DNA of 64,000 nt from Laguncularia racemosa (Eukaryota; Streptophyta; Magnoliopsida; Myrtales; Combretaceae), in assembly GCA_037954665.1 (NCBI GenBank), contig JBBMOL010000590.1, forward strand, positions 1 to 64,000, read 5' to 3'. Shown in pieces: positions 32,681-45,867 of the stretch (its first letter is position 1; each line of letters opens with the position of its first letter). A model generated the notes under the pieces. The model was given only the letters and a program-made list of their open reading frames with translations, did no database searches and was not told the DNA's origin. Made by a program: the position numbers and the translations under genes.

Positions 32681-32965
32681 GTAACTCAGGTATTGGATAA
32701 GTACAAAGATCTATTTACAGATGAATTAGCTAAGGGATTACCACCTCTAAAAGCCATTGAACATGCCACTGATTTTCAACTGAGATCAGTTTTACTAAAC
32801 TGACTTGCATATCGGATGAATCTTAAGGAGGCTAATGAATTGAAGCATCAGGTAGATGAATTGGTAAAATGGGGTTTCTTCAGGGAGAGTATCAGTCCTT
32901 GTGCCATTCCTACCCTTCTTGTTCCTAAGAAGGATGGCACATGGACAATGTGCATTGATAGCAGA
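32681..32965 (+). pseudogene. Element G: start of reverse transcriptase
   Basis: Frame VLDKYKDLFTDELAKGLPPL, KHQVDELVKWGFFRES, TLLVPKKDGTWTMCIDSR: linker and first RT motif. Element H enters inside the codons after CIDSR. RT resumes at 42253. Confidence 0.85.
32961..32965. repeat. TSD GCAGA left of element H (right copy GTAGA)
   Basis: GCAGA before H and GTAGA (42248-42252) after it, differing by one C-to-T. The RT frame of G (…CIDSR / AIKKITVKYR…) is restored on joining. Confidence 0.85.
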
Positions 32966-33968
32966 TGATGGGAAATTTTCCGACACCATATATGCTTTTA
33001 GAACTCGATTTAGATGATGATCCAAATCACTCAAATTTTACTTCATTTCTTTTTATCTAATAAGTATTCGAGAAATAATCTTATAGGTACAATAATATTT
33101 CTCCATGGCATGTTAACATGTCCTACATTAGTTGATGGCCACGAAACATCATCAGATTCACATTCAAAGGCCAGCAACAATTGTTTCCACTTCAAAGCAT
33201 TGGCTCATGAAGATTTATAATATTTTGCACTTTGTAATTGTTCTATTGATTATTTTATGTTGTATTTTCTTTTGGGACACTTTCATTTTTTTTGTAATCC
33301 TCATTTAGGACCGACCACCCTAAAAGTGGCATAGTTGTAATTTTGTGTACTTTATAACCCTAGGAGCAAGTATAAATACTTGCTTAAGTAGGGTTTTTAG
33401 AAAGCCAATTTTGAGATTAAAACACTCATTTTCACATGAGAGAATTAGGGTTTCCTTGTTCAAATTACCTCTTATCAATTTCAATCCCAAGAGTTAAAAT
33501 TGTGGCGAGTGCAACACTTGAAATTGTGAGTTATATCAATTTCAATTTGTTGTGATTTCTTTTCTTCTCTAGTGTGTAATATCTAGGATTGAATTGGAAT
33601 ATTTCTTGGTTAGATTTGATTCATAATTATTCGAATTATTGTGTTAATTTGAGTTCTTGCTATACTTGATTGATATTCTTCATTTTAACACATTGTTGAA
33701 TCGTGAAAGCATTTGTTGTGGAAGGGGGATCACAGTCATTTTCTTGTGGATTTGAGTAGTAATCACATGGGATTTGAAGTATAATTTGTGATTATCATTG
33801 AGGAATATACTATTGTGTTGGTCCATTTCATGCAATATATCATTTGGACCATATATTGCAATTAGGGTCATGCTGAAATTGCTTTATCATAAACCAAATT
33901 ATCCTAGTCATTTAGGGATTGTTATTTGGTTTAATTTGTATGTGCTTAATCCCGTTTTAGGTACATCA
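32966..33968 (+). repeat. 5' LTR of element H
   Basis: 1003 bp, TGATGGGAAATT...GGTACATCA, with a perfect TATA palindrome at 33366-33383. The matching 3' LTR also ends at this border, so the module that follows is outside the LTR. Confidence 0.85.
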
Positions 33969-34172
33969 TAATTTGGTATCAAAGCTATCATATTTGGATA
34001 TTTAAGAGTGATTCTCATCCTAGTTGAAGAATCGGTCATAAACTTTGAGGATTTGACGCCATTGTTCATGTGATTGGAAGCTAGTTTGATTGACATTGTC
34101 TAATTGTCTTTCAAATTGGTTTTGCATGTGCTTAATCTTGGTTTTAGGTACATCATAATTTGGTATCAGAGC
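33969..34172 (+). promoter_or_regulatory. Duplicated primer-binding module of element H
   Basis: TGGTATCAAAGC at 33974-33985, then 187 bp later a second LTR-like end GGTACATCA (34155) and a perfect TGGTATCAGAGC at 34161-34172. Confidence 0.85.
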
Positions 34173-35254
34173 TTGTGGTTGTGAGAAGGGGTTATTTGTT
34201 TTTAAATTTCAGAAATTTAGGGTTTATGTTCTTACATCTTCATTCCAAAATTGAGAGTAGAATTGAATTGTTATTGTGATTACTTAAAGCGGCGTGATTG
34301 TCAGAAATAGTGGGTACAATTGAGCAATTTCTAGATTTAAGTTGTGTGGAAGATTTGGAAATTATTTGTTTTTCAAAACAAACATTAAGATTGAAGAAGT
34401 TAATGTATGGTTATTTGAATTTGAAAATTACTTCTTACCAATTATAGAAGGGTTGCAATTGTGAAGTGGAATTGTGTAGTGTGTGCATTTTCAGAAATTG
34501 GAGGAATCACAATTGTAATTTCTAGATTTAAAGTTTCAGAATTGAGGTGTGAATTAAGAAGAAATTAGAATTTCAAAACACACATTAAGTGATTGTTTAA
34601 TTGTGTGTCAATTGAATTTGAAAAAAGCCTCTTACCATTTGTAGAGTTGTACATTTATTGAACTTCTTTTGAATTTGAAAGTGGGCTGCCTTATCTTGCT
34701 TGGAAGTTGCGGTTTTAGTTGTAATTATAGAAGTGAAATTGTATTGTGGCTTGAGAAGTGAATTTTGGAGCTATTCTTGTTAATTAGTAGAGGTTATGTA
34801 CATTTGATGTTGGTTATTATATGTGTTTTCAAGGACATTGCTAATTGTGGCGTGAAGCATCTTAGCACCGTGAGCGAAGAGGAGTAGTGTGGCGGTGGAA
34901 TTATGTATTTTTGTATTTGTTGAGGTTTTGTACATTATGGTTATTTTTAGTGTGGAATCAAGGCAAGAAAAGGAAGGTTTGAGTAGTAGAATTTGAATTC
35001 AAACAAGTTATTAAAGTGTGAAAGTAATTGATTAGTTACTTAAGCACCTATACTTGAATTTAATTCTAATTTCTTAAAAGTAGTTGTGTGCGTACTTCAT
35101 TTATTGAACTTTACTTGGAGTACTAAATTATTTCCCGGTGCCTATAATTCTTTTTGGAACGTGAGTTATTGCATTATTGTGGTTGCTAAATGTGTGGGTT
35201 GGTGTTGTTGAAGGAGTGTACTGAAATTTGTCGGATTACTTCTTAAATCACAAC
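34173..35254 (+). other. Leader of element H (no gene)
   Basis: Non-coding, with blocks shared with E and K: ACAAACATTAAG... near 34378, GCAAGAAAAGGAAGG near 34962, GTAGAATTTGAATTC near 34986. Confidence 0.65.
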
Positions 35255-37078
35255 ATGTCCAATGAAAGTGTGAATGGGGGAATTAGCAATGAAGCCAATA
35301 GCCAGGTTGGTGGAGGTCATGGTCATAATATTGCAGGTAGGAGGACTTTGGAAGAATAGCTTCAGGATCTTACTACCATAATTGCTACTTTAGCAACTGA
35401 GATTGATAGGATGACATTACCACAACCACCAGTGGTGAACCTTCAAGCACCACCTTGGGTAGCTCCACAGAACCCTTAGAGAGACAGAGTAGTGGGAGAT
35501 GGAAATCTGAATATAAGGATGGATGGGAATCATCATCCGTATAGGGAAGAAAGGGATGATAACTTTGGGGCTAATCCATATCAAAATAGGGATTTCAGGC
35601 CACCTCAAGGATTGTAGTATGTGAAGCTGCAAATGCCTTCTTATGACGGCAAGGGATCAGTTGATGATTATTTAGACTGGGAGGACAAGGTTGAGGGTCT
35701 CTTTGAATGTTATGAGATCGATGATAATACCAGAGTCCGATTGGCTACTGTCGAGTTTATAGGATACGCTACACTATGGCAGAAGAATTTGATTACTAGC
35801 AAGCGTAGGGATGGGGAAGCTGAGATTCAGACATGGAGGGATATGAAAAGGGTGTTGAGAAAAAATTTATTCCTGAGCACTACAAACAAGAACTGTTTAT
35901 GCGATTGCAAACTTTAAGGAAGGGAGCTAAGATAGTGGATGATTATGTGTAGGAATTTAAAACCCTCATGATTAGATGTGGGTCAATCGAACCTCTAGAA
36001 CAAGCCCTAGCATGCTTCGTCTTGGGTCTGAAATATGAGATAGCGTGTGTTGTTAAGTTGCAGCACTATAGTACACTTGATGAGGCTATTCAGTTGGCCT
36101 TGAAAGTGGAGAGGCAAAGGATGTCCAACTTGTTTAAGGCTCCGAGCAGTAGGCCTAATACTACTACTAGACCTATAGCAGCTGACGGTCGATTAAGGGG
36201 GACAAAGGTGGTAAGTGAGATAGTGAGAGCAGTGGCCAAAGTTACCCCTAACATTACTAGAGGAAATATACCCACTAGGAAGGGTAAAGAGGAATAGCAC
36301 TAGATGTTAGGCAGACTGTTCCCGGATCTACTAATGGAAAAGTACGTCAGATTAAATGCTTTAAATGCATGGGATTTGGGCATATGGCAGCACAATGTCT
36401 AAATAAGAGGGTGATGACTGTTATAGAGTGTGCTGGGGAAGATGTTGAGGTTGAGGAGGAACAGGCTGAGCCTACAGATTTGCCTGTAGCACTGTAGGAG
36501 TATTATGATGACCAGACTGTAGAAACACATGAGGAGCGTATATGTGAACAATATCTACCTATTAATGTGTTACGTAGGACTCTAACCATATCTCTTAATG
36601 CTAGAGACATTCAGAGGGAGAACATATTTCACACCTTTTACAGGATCAAAGGTAAACTTTGTGTACTCATCATTGATAGTGGTAGTTGCATGAATGTTAT
36701 ATCTGCTGCACTAGTAGACAAATGTAATTTGTCTACTAGCCCACATCGTAACCTTTATAACTTGCATTAGTTGGATGATCGGGGCAGTATATATGTTATG
36801 CTAAGGGCGAAGGTGCCTGTGAGTGTTGGGCAGAAATATCATAATGAGATCCTATGTGATGTGATTCCTATGCATGCATTCCATTTACTATTGGGTAGAC
36901 CCTGGTTATTTGATCAGCAGGTGTTACACGATGGATTTAGGAACACCTACATGCTCAGGATGGGCGGGTCTCGCATAGTACTGTCACCTATGACGCCATT
37001 TGAGGTGCATCAGTTTCAGGAATAGATTAAAACTACTTTCACTACATCTAATAGTTGGGAGAGTATGCCAACAGAGAC
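35255..37078 (+). pseudogene. Gag-protease of element H, decayed
   Basis: ATG at 35255 (MSNESVNGGISNEANSQVGG). Gag core 35621-36297: YDGKGSVDDYLDWEDKVEGL, frameshift near 35870, then IEPLEQALACFVLGLKYEI. The CCHC knuckle CFKCMGFGHMAAQC at about 36357 is intact. Protease 36567-37025 with LIIDSGSCMNVISAALV and FHLLLGRPWLFDQQVLHDGF. Stops include TAG at 35359, 35479 and 36768. Element I interrupts after SNSWESMPTE. This is the best preserved Gag of the Gag-protease type here. Confidence 0.85.
37074..37078. repeat. TSD GAGAC left of element I
   Basis: GAGAC at 37074-37078 and again at 41171-41175, flanking element I exactly. Confidence 0.95.
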
Positions 37079-38122
37079 TGATGTGCCTAAACACACTTGA
37101 AAGCATATTCAAAAGACTTAAGAAAAACTATCTCAAGTCAAGGCAAAATCGGATCCAAAAATAAGGGCAAAATGACGTGAACCAAGTGAAGATATGATGA
37201 ATTCCAAATGTCCAATGATATAATTAGAATACCACAATCATAATACCTTCTAACAACCTCTTAATTTCATATAATCCACGCAAATAAACCTAAAATGACA
37301 AGAGAAAAACCGTAACAAAAATAATCCCTCTCAAATAGTGAAGAACACGTTTCCTAGGGAAATTTTCAATGATGAACCAAATATAATTGATAGATACTTC
37401 AAATAAGCACAAGCATTCGTGAACAATAAGAAGTATTTCTGACCAAGAAAGATCTTAATTCATCCCTAGATATGACATACTAGAGAAGAAAAGAAATCAC
37501 AACAAAATGAAACCGATATTACTCACGATTTCTCCTTGTTGCACTCGCCACAATTTCAACTTCTTGGTATTGAGATTGATAAGAGAATTTGGAATTAGGA
37601 AAACCCTAAGCCCTCTTACGAAATGTGAAGTGTTTGTTCTGCAAAATAAGACCCCTCAAACCCTCTCTTAAGCAAGTATTTATACTTGCTACTCTTAGGG
37701 TTAAAAGTGCTCAAAATTACAAGTTTGCCACTTTTAAGGTAGCTAGCCCTAAATGAAAATTACAAAGAAATAAAAGTGTCCCAAAACCAAAATACAACTA
37801 AAATAGTTCATAAAAGAAGAAATATATAAAATAAATGGTCTTCATGATGCCGGGCTTCTATAGGATCCATCGGCTCAGCTTATCGCCAGTTCAGGTCGGT
37901 CCATGGATAACCTATAAGCTGAGTCTGAGGGAGTTTGTCCATTGCCCTATAGAATATGATAAGTGTGCCTGTTGGAAAACACAATATAAGAATAATAGAA
38001 AAGAGGTTAATATATAAATAATTCCGGGGTCGATCTGCTCAAAATGGGCCCTCAACGCCAAGATTTGACATCCTTTAGTTCTTGCCCTAATGATAGGTCC
38101 TGTTGGATTTTTATTCCTATCA
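37079..38122 (-). repeat. 3' LTR of element I
   Basis: 1044 bp, from TGATAGGAATAAAAATCC (38122) to GGCACATCA (37079). Perfect TATA palindrome at 37672-37689. Confidence 0.95.
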
Positions 38123-39075
38123 TCTCCTTGGACCTCAAAAAGATTTGTCCTCAAATCTGGTAGATCAAATGCAATAGAGACTTCGTTTTCTCCTAGCAAT
38201 CCATCTGAAGAAGTATCTCTGCAGAATCCCAATATTTGAAATACTACAGGTGGTGATTGTTTTCTCTCCTCCATTTCCAGGATGTATCTCTTCTGCAACA
38301 AAAATAATGACCCATTATCCACTAAGGTGTCCCCTATTTCAACCCATTTCACTGATATTGTATCCTCTTCTAACTCTTCTGTATGTCATTGATCCTCATG
38401 GTCTTCTAATGGTTGGCCCAACTACTCATTACCCTCTAAAACCTCTGAAGGTGAACATAACTGTCTCTGAACAGTTTAGCCCTCTAATGATAGACTCATC
38501 TGACTCTGTTCCATCAACAATACCTTTTTCCCCTCAGAGACGTTATTTTGAATCAAAGCCTTCTTAGCCTCAGATGGTCGATTAATCTGTTGCTGGACAT
38601 TATGGACCTCTGAAGGTGGCATAGGATTCAGAATAATTCGTTTACCCTCCTTTTGAAACAAATATGTATTTTTGAAGCCATCATGTAAGACCCTCCTATC
38701 ATATAACCAAGGTCTACCAAGCAAAATATGAGATGCACACATGGGCAAGATATCACACTCAATTTCATCACAATACTTGTCCCCTATACTGAAGGGTACC
38801 CTAGCCCTTTGGGTTACACAAAGACCATCTTGATCATTCAACCAATGTAATGTATAGGGTTTAGGATGTGGGATAGTTTCAAGTTTCAACTTCGATACTA
38901 ATGATGTAGCTACAAAATTAGTACAACTACCGCCATCAATAATAATTGCGCACAAGTTTCCTTGTACCCTACAAAAAGTATGGAACAAGTTTTCTCTTTG
39001 TCCATCATCAATGGTTTGAAAAGAAGTCATGTCCCGATGCAATATGTTAGCATAATGAAACATTTCACTAGACAT
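37912..39075 (-). pseudogene. Protease-spacer-tail ORF of element I (three stops)
   Basis: ATG at 39075 (MSSEMFHYANILHR). An in-frame ATG at 39159 adds 28 residues with a hydrophobic stretch (SVKIIIVLL). The protease is open to 38476: IIIDGGSCTNFVATSLVSKL, PFSIGDKYCDEIECDILPM, ASHILLGRPWLYDRRVLHDGF. After a TAG at 38476 the same frame goes on through the repeat region (QLCSPSEVLEGNE), two more stops, VFQILGFCRDTSSDG, the tail VSIAFDLPDLRTNLFEVQGDD and the CR-like IIRARTKGCQILALR inside the LTR. No Gag precedes the protease. Confidence 0.85.
38123..38136 (-). promoter_or_regulatory. Polypurine tract of element I
   Basis: GAGGTCCAAGGAGA on the minus strand, directly before the 3' LTR. Confidence 0.8.
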
Positions 39076-40107
39076 GATTGTACTAAAATCCAACAATACA
39101 ATAATTATCTTCACACTTCCAAGGTTTAAGTACATAACCAAGCCACAAATGAAGTACACTCAACTACTTCCAAGTAGATAGAATTAAATTCAACAACAAG
39201 TGTTTAAGTAACTAGTTCAATTACTTTCACACATTTAATGAGTTGTTTGAATTTGAAATTCTATTACTCACTTTCCTTTTTCGCTAAAGTTTTACACCCA
39301 CAATGAATCTTAATGTGCAGCACCTTGCACTACAAAAAACTCCACAAATTTACACCACCACACACACCTAATCACGTTGCACTCACTGCACCACAACACA
39401 ATTCACCACGTTACAACACCTTCAATTAACATACACACATAATGCCACACATACATACCCTTCACTAATTTTACAAAAACACAACTCCACACACATATAC
39501 CTTTTATACACGTTGCAGCACACACATACACACTCTTCCATACTTGTATTTCTTCACTTCTATACAAGTTTCAAACCGTAACTCACAACAAAAGGCAGCT
39601 TAAGTTCAAATTCAAAATGAGATCATTAATTACAATATTCCACAAATGGTAAGGAGCCACTTTCAAATTCAAATGAACACACAATTAAACAATGACTTAA
39701 TGTGTGTTTTGAAATTCAAATTGCTTCCTTAACTCATACCTCAAATCTGGAAATTTCACTTCTCCAATTCAGAATTACACAATGGAAATCACAACAACAA
39801 ACTTCACAACCTCTCTCACACCATAACTAGTCACGACAAGAACAAGGTAATTTTTTCAAGCTCAAACAATTGTTGAATTAACAACACTTCTATTCTTCCT
39901 TCCTTCCACAAAAATTATTAATCACAAGATGATACAACAACCTTCCCAATCCAACTCCAACAATCAGCAAATTAAATTCCAAGCCAATCTAATTTCGCAA
40001 TCTCAAAACGACAACAACAACAAAATTTACGGTTTTCACTTGATCAATCCTAATTGATTATCACTTCCACGAAATCAAATACAACTAATTCCCTTCTCTC
40101 AACATGT
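39076..40107 (-). other. Leader of element I (no gene)
   Basis: Non-coding on the minus strand. It shares with K and L the block just upstream of the ATG (rc ...GAAGTGTGAAGATAATTATTGT), which is also the region of the possible upstream start. Confidence 0.65.
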
Positions 40108-40119
40108 TCTCTGATACCA
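40108..40119 (-). promoter_or_regulatory. Primer-binding site of element I
   Basis: TCTCTGATACCA on the plus strand, i.e. TGGTATCAGAGA on the minus strand, one mismatch to the tRNA-Met site, six bases from the LTR end. Confidence 0.85.
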
Positions 40120-40125
40120 AAAAGA

Positions 40126-41170
40126 TGATGTGCCTAAACACACTTGAAAGCACATTCAAAAGACTTAAGAAAAACTATCTCAAGTCAAGGCAAAATCGGA
40201 TAAAAAAATAAAGGCAAAATGACGTAAACCAAGTGAAGATATGATGAATTCCAAATGTCCAATGATATAATTAGAATACCACAATCATAATACCTTCTAA
40301 AAACCTCTTAATTTCATATAATCCACGCAAATAAACCTAAAATGACAAGAGAAAAACCGTAACAAAAATAATCCCTCTCAAATAGTGAAGAACACGTTTC
40401 CTAGGGAAATTTTCAATGATGAACCAAATATAATTGATAGATACTTCAAATAAGAACAAGAATTCGTGAACAATAAGAAGTATTTTTGACCAAGAAATAT
40501 CTCAATTCAACCCTAGATATGACACACTAGAGAAGAAAAGAAATCACAACAAAATGAAACTGATATTACTCACGATTTCTCCTTGTTGCACTCGTCACAA
40601 TTTCAACTTCTTGGGATTGAGATTGATAAGAGAATTTGGAATTAGGAAAACCCTAAGACCTCTCACGAAATTTGAAGTGTTTGTTCTGCAAAATAAGCCT
40701 CCTCAAACCCTCTCTTAAGCAAGTATTTATACTTGCTACTCTTAGGGTAAAAAAATGCTCAAAATTACAAGTTTGCCACTTTTAAGGTGGCTAGCCCTAA
40801 ATGAAAATTACAAAGCAATAAAAGTGCCCTAAAACCAAAATACAACTAAAATAGTTCATAAAAGAAGAAATATATAAAATAAATGGTCTTCATGATGCCG
40901 GTCTTCTATAGGATCCATCGGCTCAGCTCATCGCCGGTTCAGGTCGGTCCATGGATAACCCACAAGCTGAGTCTGAGGGTGTTTGTCCATTGCCCTATAG
41001 AATATGATAAGTGTGCCTGTTGGAAAACACAATACAAGAATAATAGAAAAGAGGTTAATATATAAATAATTCCGGGGTCGATCTGCTCAAAATGGGCCCT
41101 CAACGCCAAGATTTGACATCCTTTAGTTCTTGCCTTAATGATAGGTCTTGTTGGATTTTTATTCCTATCA
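40126..41170 (-). repeat. 5' LTR of element I
   Basis: 1045 bp, nearly identical by eye to 37079-38122. TATA palindrome at 40719-40736. Confidence 0.95.
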
Positions 41171-41241
41171 GAGACGTTAGGGTTCAATTCCAGAAATGAC
41201 CCTTTAGATTTAAGGGCAAATCTTTTAGAAGCCCGAGGAGA
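41171..41241 (+). pseudogene. Tail and purine tract of element H
   Basis: After I, the H frame resumes: LGFNSRNDPLDLRANLLEARGDD, the same protease-to-tail junction as E and M, then the tract AAGCCCGAGGAGA. Confidence 0.8.
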
Positions 41242-42247
41242 TGATGGGAAATTTTCCGGCACCATATATGCTTTTACAACTCAATTTGGATGATGATCTA
41301 AATCGCTCATATTTTACTTCATTTCTTTTTATTTAATAAGTATTTGAGAAATAATCTTACAGGTATAATAATATTTCTCCATGGGATGCCAACATGTCCT
41401 ACATTAGTTGATGGCTACGGGACATCATCAGATTTGCATTCAAAGGCTCACTGCGATTGTTTCCACTTCAAAGCATTGGCCCATGAAGATTTATAATATT
41501 TTATACTTTGTAATTGTTCTATGGAATATTTTATGTTGTATTTTCTTTTGGGACACTTTCATTTTGTTTGTAATTCTCATTTAGGACCGGCCACCCTAAA
41601 AGTGGTGTAATTGTGATTTTGTGTACTTTTAAACCTTAAAGGGAGCAAGTATAAATACTTGCTTAAGTAGGGTTTTTAGAAAGCCAATTTTGAGATTAAA
41701 ACACTCATTTTCACATGACAGAATTAAGTTTCTTAGTTCAAATTTTCTCTTATCAATTTCAATCCCAAGAGTTGAGATTGTGGCGAGTGCAACACTTGAA
41801 ATTGTGAGTTATATCAATTTCAATTTGTTGTGATTTCCTTTCTTCTCTAGTGTATAATATCTAGGATTGAATTGGACTATTTCTTGGTCAAATTTGATTC
41901 ATAATTGTTTGAATTGTTGTGCTAATTTGAGTTCTTGCTATACTTGATTGATATTCTTCATTTTAACACATTGTTGAACCGTAAAAGCATTTGTTGTGGA
42001 AGGGGGATCATGGTTATTTTCTTATGGATTTTGAGTAGTAATCACATGGGTTTTGAAGTATAATTTGTGATTATCATTGAGGAATATACTATTGTGTTGA
42101 TCTATTTCATGCAATACATCATTCTGACTATATATTGCAATTAGGGTCATGCTATAATTGCTTCATCTTAAACCAAATTGTCCTAGTCATTTAGGGATCG
42201 TTATTTGGTTTAATTAGCATGTGCTTAATTCCCTTTTAGGCACATCA
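41242..42247 (+). repeat. 3' LTR of element H
   Basis: 1006 bp, TGATGGGAAATTTTCC to GGCACATCA, perfect TATA palindrome at 41645-41662. Confidence 0.9.
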
Positions 42248-44758
42248 GTAGAGCCATTAAAAAAATCACCGTCAAATACAGGTATCTCATTCCTAGAGTT
42301 AATGATATGTTTGATGAGCTACATGGTGCACATGTATTCTCCAAGGTGGATCTCAAAAGTGGGTATCACTAAATTCGAATGAGGGAAGAAGATGAGTTGA
42401 AGACCGCTTTTAAAATACACCATGGGTTATACGAGTGGATGGTCATGCCATTCAGTCTAACTAATGCCCCTAGTACTTTTATGAGATAGATGAATCATGT
42501 AATGAAGGAACTTTTAGGCAAATTTGCTGTTGTTTATTTTGATGACATTTTGATTTATAGCAAAAACCTAGAAAATCTTGTGGAACATTTACAGGCCATG
42601 TTTTTAGTACTGAGGGAGCAACAACTGTTTGCAAATCTCAAGAAGTGTTCTTTCTATCAAACCATGGTAACATTTCTTAGATTTATTATAACTGGTTCTG
42701 GTGTTGGCTATTAGGGATTGGCCAACACCAAAATCAGTTGTTGAGGTAACGTGTTTTCCTGGACTAGATTTATTCTATAGACGTTTTGTCAATAATAGCA
42801 GCATTGTCAATCCATTAACTGAATTGACGAGGAAGACTGTTCCTTTTGTTTGTGGAGAAAAAGCCCAAAAGAGTTTTGAAGAGGTGAAAAAAAAACTAAC
42901 TAGTGCTCCAGTGTTAGTTTTACCTGATTTTGACAGAATTTGTTAATTAGAGTGTGATGCTTTAGGGGTAGGTATTAGTGCTGTGTTGATGCAGGATAAG
43001 AAGCCCATTGCTTATTTTAGTGAAAAATTGAGTGGTGCACCTTTAAACTACTCTTTATATGATAAGGAGTTCTTTTCCTTAGTGAGGGCGTTGATGACAT
43101 GGCAACATTATCTTCTTCCTAAAAAGTTCATTATTTATACATATCATGAGTCATAAAAAAACTTTAGAGGTTTGCAACATTTGTCAAAACGCCAAGCCAA
43201 ATGGGTAGAGTTTTTAGAGAGTTTTTCATCTGTGATTAAGTATAAGAAGGGAAGAACAAATGTTGTAGCCGACGCCTTGTTATGCAAGTATTTACTTATC
43301 ACCTCTTTATAATCAAAATTGCTTAGGTTTGAATTGATAAAGGAACAGTGTTTGCATGATGAGTTCCTGAAATTAATTGTTGAGAGAAGTTTTGGAGGAA
43401 AGATAATTCATGGGTATTATATGATAGATGGCTTTTTGTATAAGGTAGGAAAATTATGTATACCCTATGGGCCTATTAGAGAGTTTTTGGTAAGGGAAGC
43501 TCATGCTGGAGGATTATCTTGTCATTTTGGTTGAACTCTGGAGTTGTTGAAGGAGCATTTTTACTAGAGGGGTATGATGAAGGATGTCCATAAGGTATTG
43601 GAAAGGTGTGGTGCCTATAAGAGGGCAAAGGGAAAGAAAGGAGTTCAGGGTGAATATATGCTTTTACCTCTACCTACATGACCCTGGAATGATATTAGTA
43701 TGGATTTCATTTTGGGTCTACGCAAAACGTAGAGAGGAAAGGATTCCATTATGGTTGTTGTTGATTGCTTTAACAAAATGTGACATTTTGTGCCTTGTCA
43801 CAAAACGGATGACACACTTTTTATTGTTAACCTTTTTATGCAGGAAATTGTAAAACTACATGGTGTTCCACACATCCTAGTGTTTGATAGAGACACTAAG
43901 TTTCTTAGCTTTTTTTGGAAGAAACTATGGAAAAGGCTTGGTACTAAACTCATGTATAGTACCTCATGCCATCCCCAAATGGATGGTCAAATAAAGGTTG
44001 CTAATCATACTCTTGGTGCCTTACTAAGAGCAACGATTAGCAAGAATCTTCCTGATTGGGACTTATGTCACCCTATTGTTAAGTTCGCTTACAATATGTC
44101 AACTCATAGTTCAACTAGTAAGTCTCCTTTTGAAGTCATATATGGCTATAATCCTACTCTTCCATTAGATTTAATAACTAGTTCGACAACAAAGGAAGAA
44201 AGCTTGAGCGGAGTAGAACGAGCCAAGGAGATTCAGAAACTTCACCAAAGGGCAACTGGACATCTTTAGAAAACTCAAGAATAGTAGAAACTTCAGGGTA
44301 ACAAAAACAGGAAAACTAGAATTAATAATTCAAGTGATCTAGTATGGATTAATCTCAACAAAGACAGGTTTCCTCATAAAAAGTCAAAGAAGCTTTCACC
44401 TAAAGTAGATGGACCTTTTAAAGTAATAAAGCACATCAATAACAATGCATACAGGTTAAAATTGCTAGGAAGATACAACATCTCCACTACATTTAATGTT
44501 GCAGACCTATCGCCATATATACCAAATGACATTCATGAAGACCTATTAGATTTGAGGGCAAATCTTCCACAAGCTCGAGGAGATGATGGGAAGCATACAT
44601 CTATAGGACCCATAACAAGAGCAAGAGCCAAAAGACTGCATAACTTAGTGATGAGGATATGTTTTGAACAATTGGAACCCGAAGACATTCATTTAGTGTC
44701 TTTGTTTACTTTATATAATTGTTTTGCGTTTCATCAGGTACATTTGTTGGTATTATAG
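42248..44758 (+). pseudogene. Element G: RT, RNase H, integrase and CR-like tail
   Basis: The only family-A pol in the window. RT: AIKKITVKYRYLIPRVNDMF, DLKSGYH, then [10 protein letters not shown] (catalytic YxDD, about 42530). Frameshift near 42710, then the connection (PLTELTRKTVPFV). RNase [27 protein letters not shown]; the third site reads YTYHES instead of the usual YTDHES. Integrase: AHAGGLSCHFG zinc region, DISMDFILGL, FDRDTKFLSFFW, then GQIKVANHT where a TEV-type glutamate is expected. Tail: YNISTTFNVADLSPY, DLRANLPQARGDDG and the CR-like GPITRARAKRLHNLVMR, the last inside the LTR (from 44584). More than eight stops. It shows what the deleted copies lost. Confidence 0.9.
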
Positions 44759-44996
44759 GATGGCGAGCAAACACACTAGTGCTTAGTTTGTGGGTGATTC
44801 ATGGAACTAAATAAATCAAGAAGAAACTGGCCATACATTGTTCCATTGACCGTAGGAGAACCGGCCTTATGTAGCTATTTTCTTTTGTTAATTTTTGCAT
44901 ATTTAAAACAAGTATAAATACTTGCAAAAAGAGAACACAAGGGGACGTTTGGAATATCATTTTGGCAGCTACCTCTTTTCTTGTGTAAGGGTTTTC
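44584..44996 (+). repeat. 3' LTR of element G, first part
   Basis: Starts TGATGGGAAGC after the tract AAGCTCGAGGAGA. TATA at about 44911-44920 (ACAAGTATAAATACTTGC). Broken by element C at 44996; continues at 50501-50764, total about 677 bp. Confidence 0.8.
44992..44996. repeat. TSD TTTTC left of element C
   Basis: TTTTC at 44992-44996 and 50496-50500 flank element C. Confidence 0.9.
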
Positions 44997-45867
44997 TGAT
45001 ATGAAATCGGTTTGCTCTGATACCAAACTGATACGAACTACGCCAACGTGTAATGAAACCCAATACCAATATGTTCAGAATTGCTACCCAAGATGCTAAA
45101 CAATCGAGTGGAAACCGTGACCCATTGTCTATAAGTGAGACAAGAACCTTGGTATATTATGTAGACGCCACAATCGGGATGAAAGACCGATTGATAAGTC
45201 TGGATGAACGCCACGGAAGAAAATCCGATAAGTTCTAGAGTAGTTCTTTAAAGAACCAAGAGAGGAATTCTCTCCAAAGTGTTTTCAAACTTGTATGTTG
45301 TATATTCTATATTCTGTCTATTCTAAACCCTAGGAGCTTTATATTAGGGTTTACAATTCGTAACAATGATGCCCCAAAACGACATAACTTCAATAAGTTG
45401 CGTAAAAATAAAAAAAAAACAATGACTTAAAGGCCGGTAACGTGGGAATGAAGGTCAGCGGCCTTGGAGCCAGTGTTGGAGATGTACATGACCGTATACT
45501 TCTAGTCGTGTACCTTTCTGTGGAAATTCTTGACACCATATACGGCCGTGCCTTTGAACCGTGTATACGACCGTATATGATTCTGTGTAACCTCGAGACT
45601 CCTACATGGTCGTGCCTTGTAAAGACACGCCCTCTTCAACCCGTATTCATTATGACTTGTACAAGAGCAAGGGCATTCCCATGGTTGTTCCAATCCTTTC
45701 CAACTTCATGATTGCTCCAATCCTTTCCGACTTCATGGACATCCTTTATCAACCCATTAAGTGCTTCCTTTAATCGTTTTGCTCGAGTTCTTGTGATCGG
45801 TCTAAGTGGCACTTCAAGAGGATCCACATTCCATCTTCTGGCTTGGCTCCCATCATGGCTCTCATCA
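44997..45867 (-). repeat. 3' LTR of element C
   Basis: 871 bp, from TGATGAGAGCC (45867) to the TATCA end at 44997. A complete primer-site text (GCTCTGATACCA, 45014-45025) lies within its last 32 bp. Confidence 0.9.

Larger units (their letters stand above)
37079..41170 (-). mobile_element. Element I: protease-tail derivative without Gag
   Basis: 4092-bp complete minus-strand element with two closely matching LTRs (1044 and 1045 bp), GAGAC target duplication, primer site, leader and one protease ORF. No Gag, RT or integrase. One of the younger insertions in this region, lying inside H inside G. Confidence 0.95.
32966..42247 (+). mobile_element. Element H: Gag-protease-tail derivative, carrying element I
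   Basis: LTRs at 32966-33968 and 41242-42247 belong to one subfamily (TGATGGGAAATTTTCC). Inside are leader, Gag, protease, then element I, then the tail. RT and integrase are absent. Inserted in the RT gene of G with a GCAGA/GTAGA target duplication. Confidence 0.9.

Noticed and set aside
32681..32965. RT truncated after its first motif in G, apparently the same deletion as in family B
   Set aside because: The RT continues at 42253 after element H; the GCAGA/GTAGA flanks show that this is an insertion, not a deletion.
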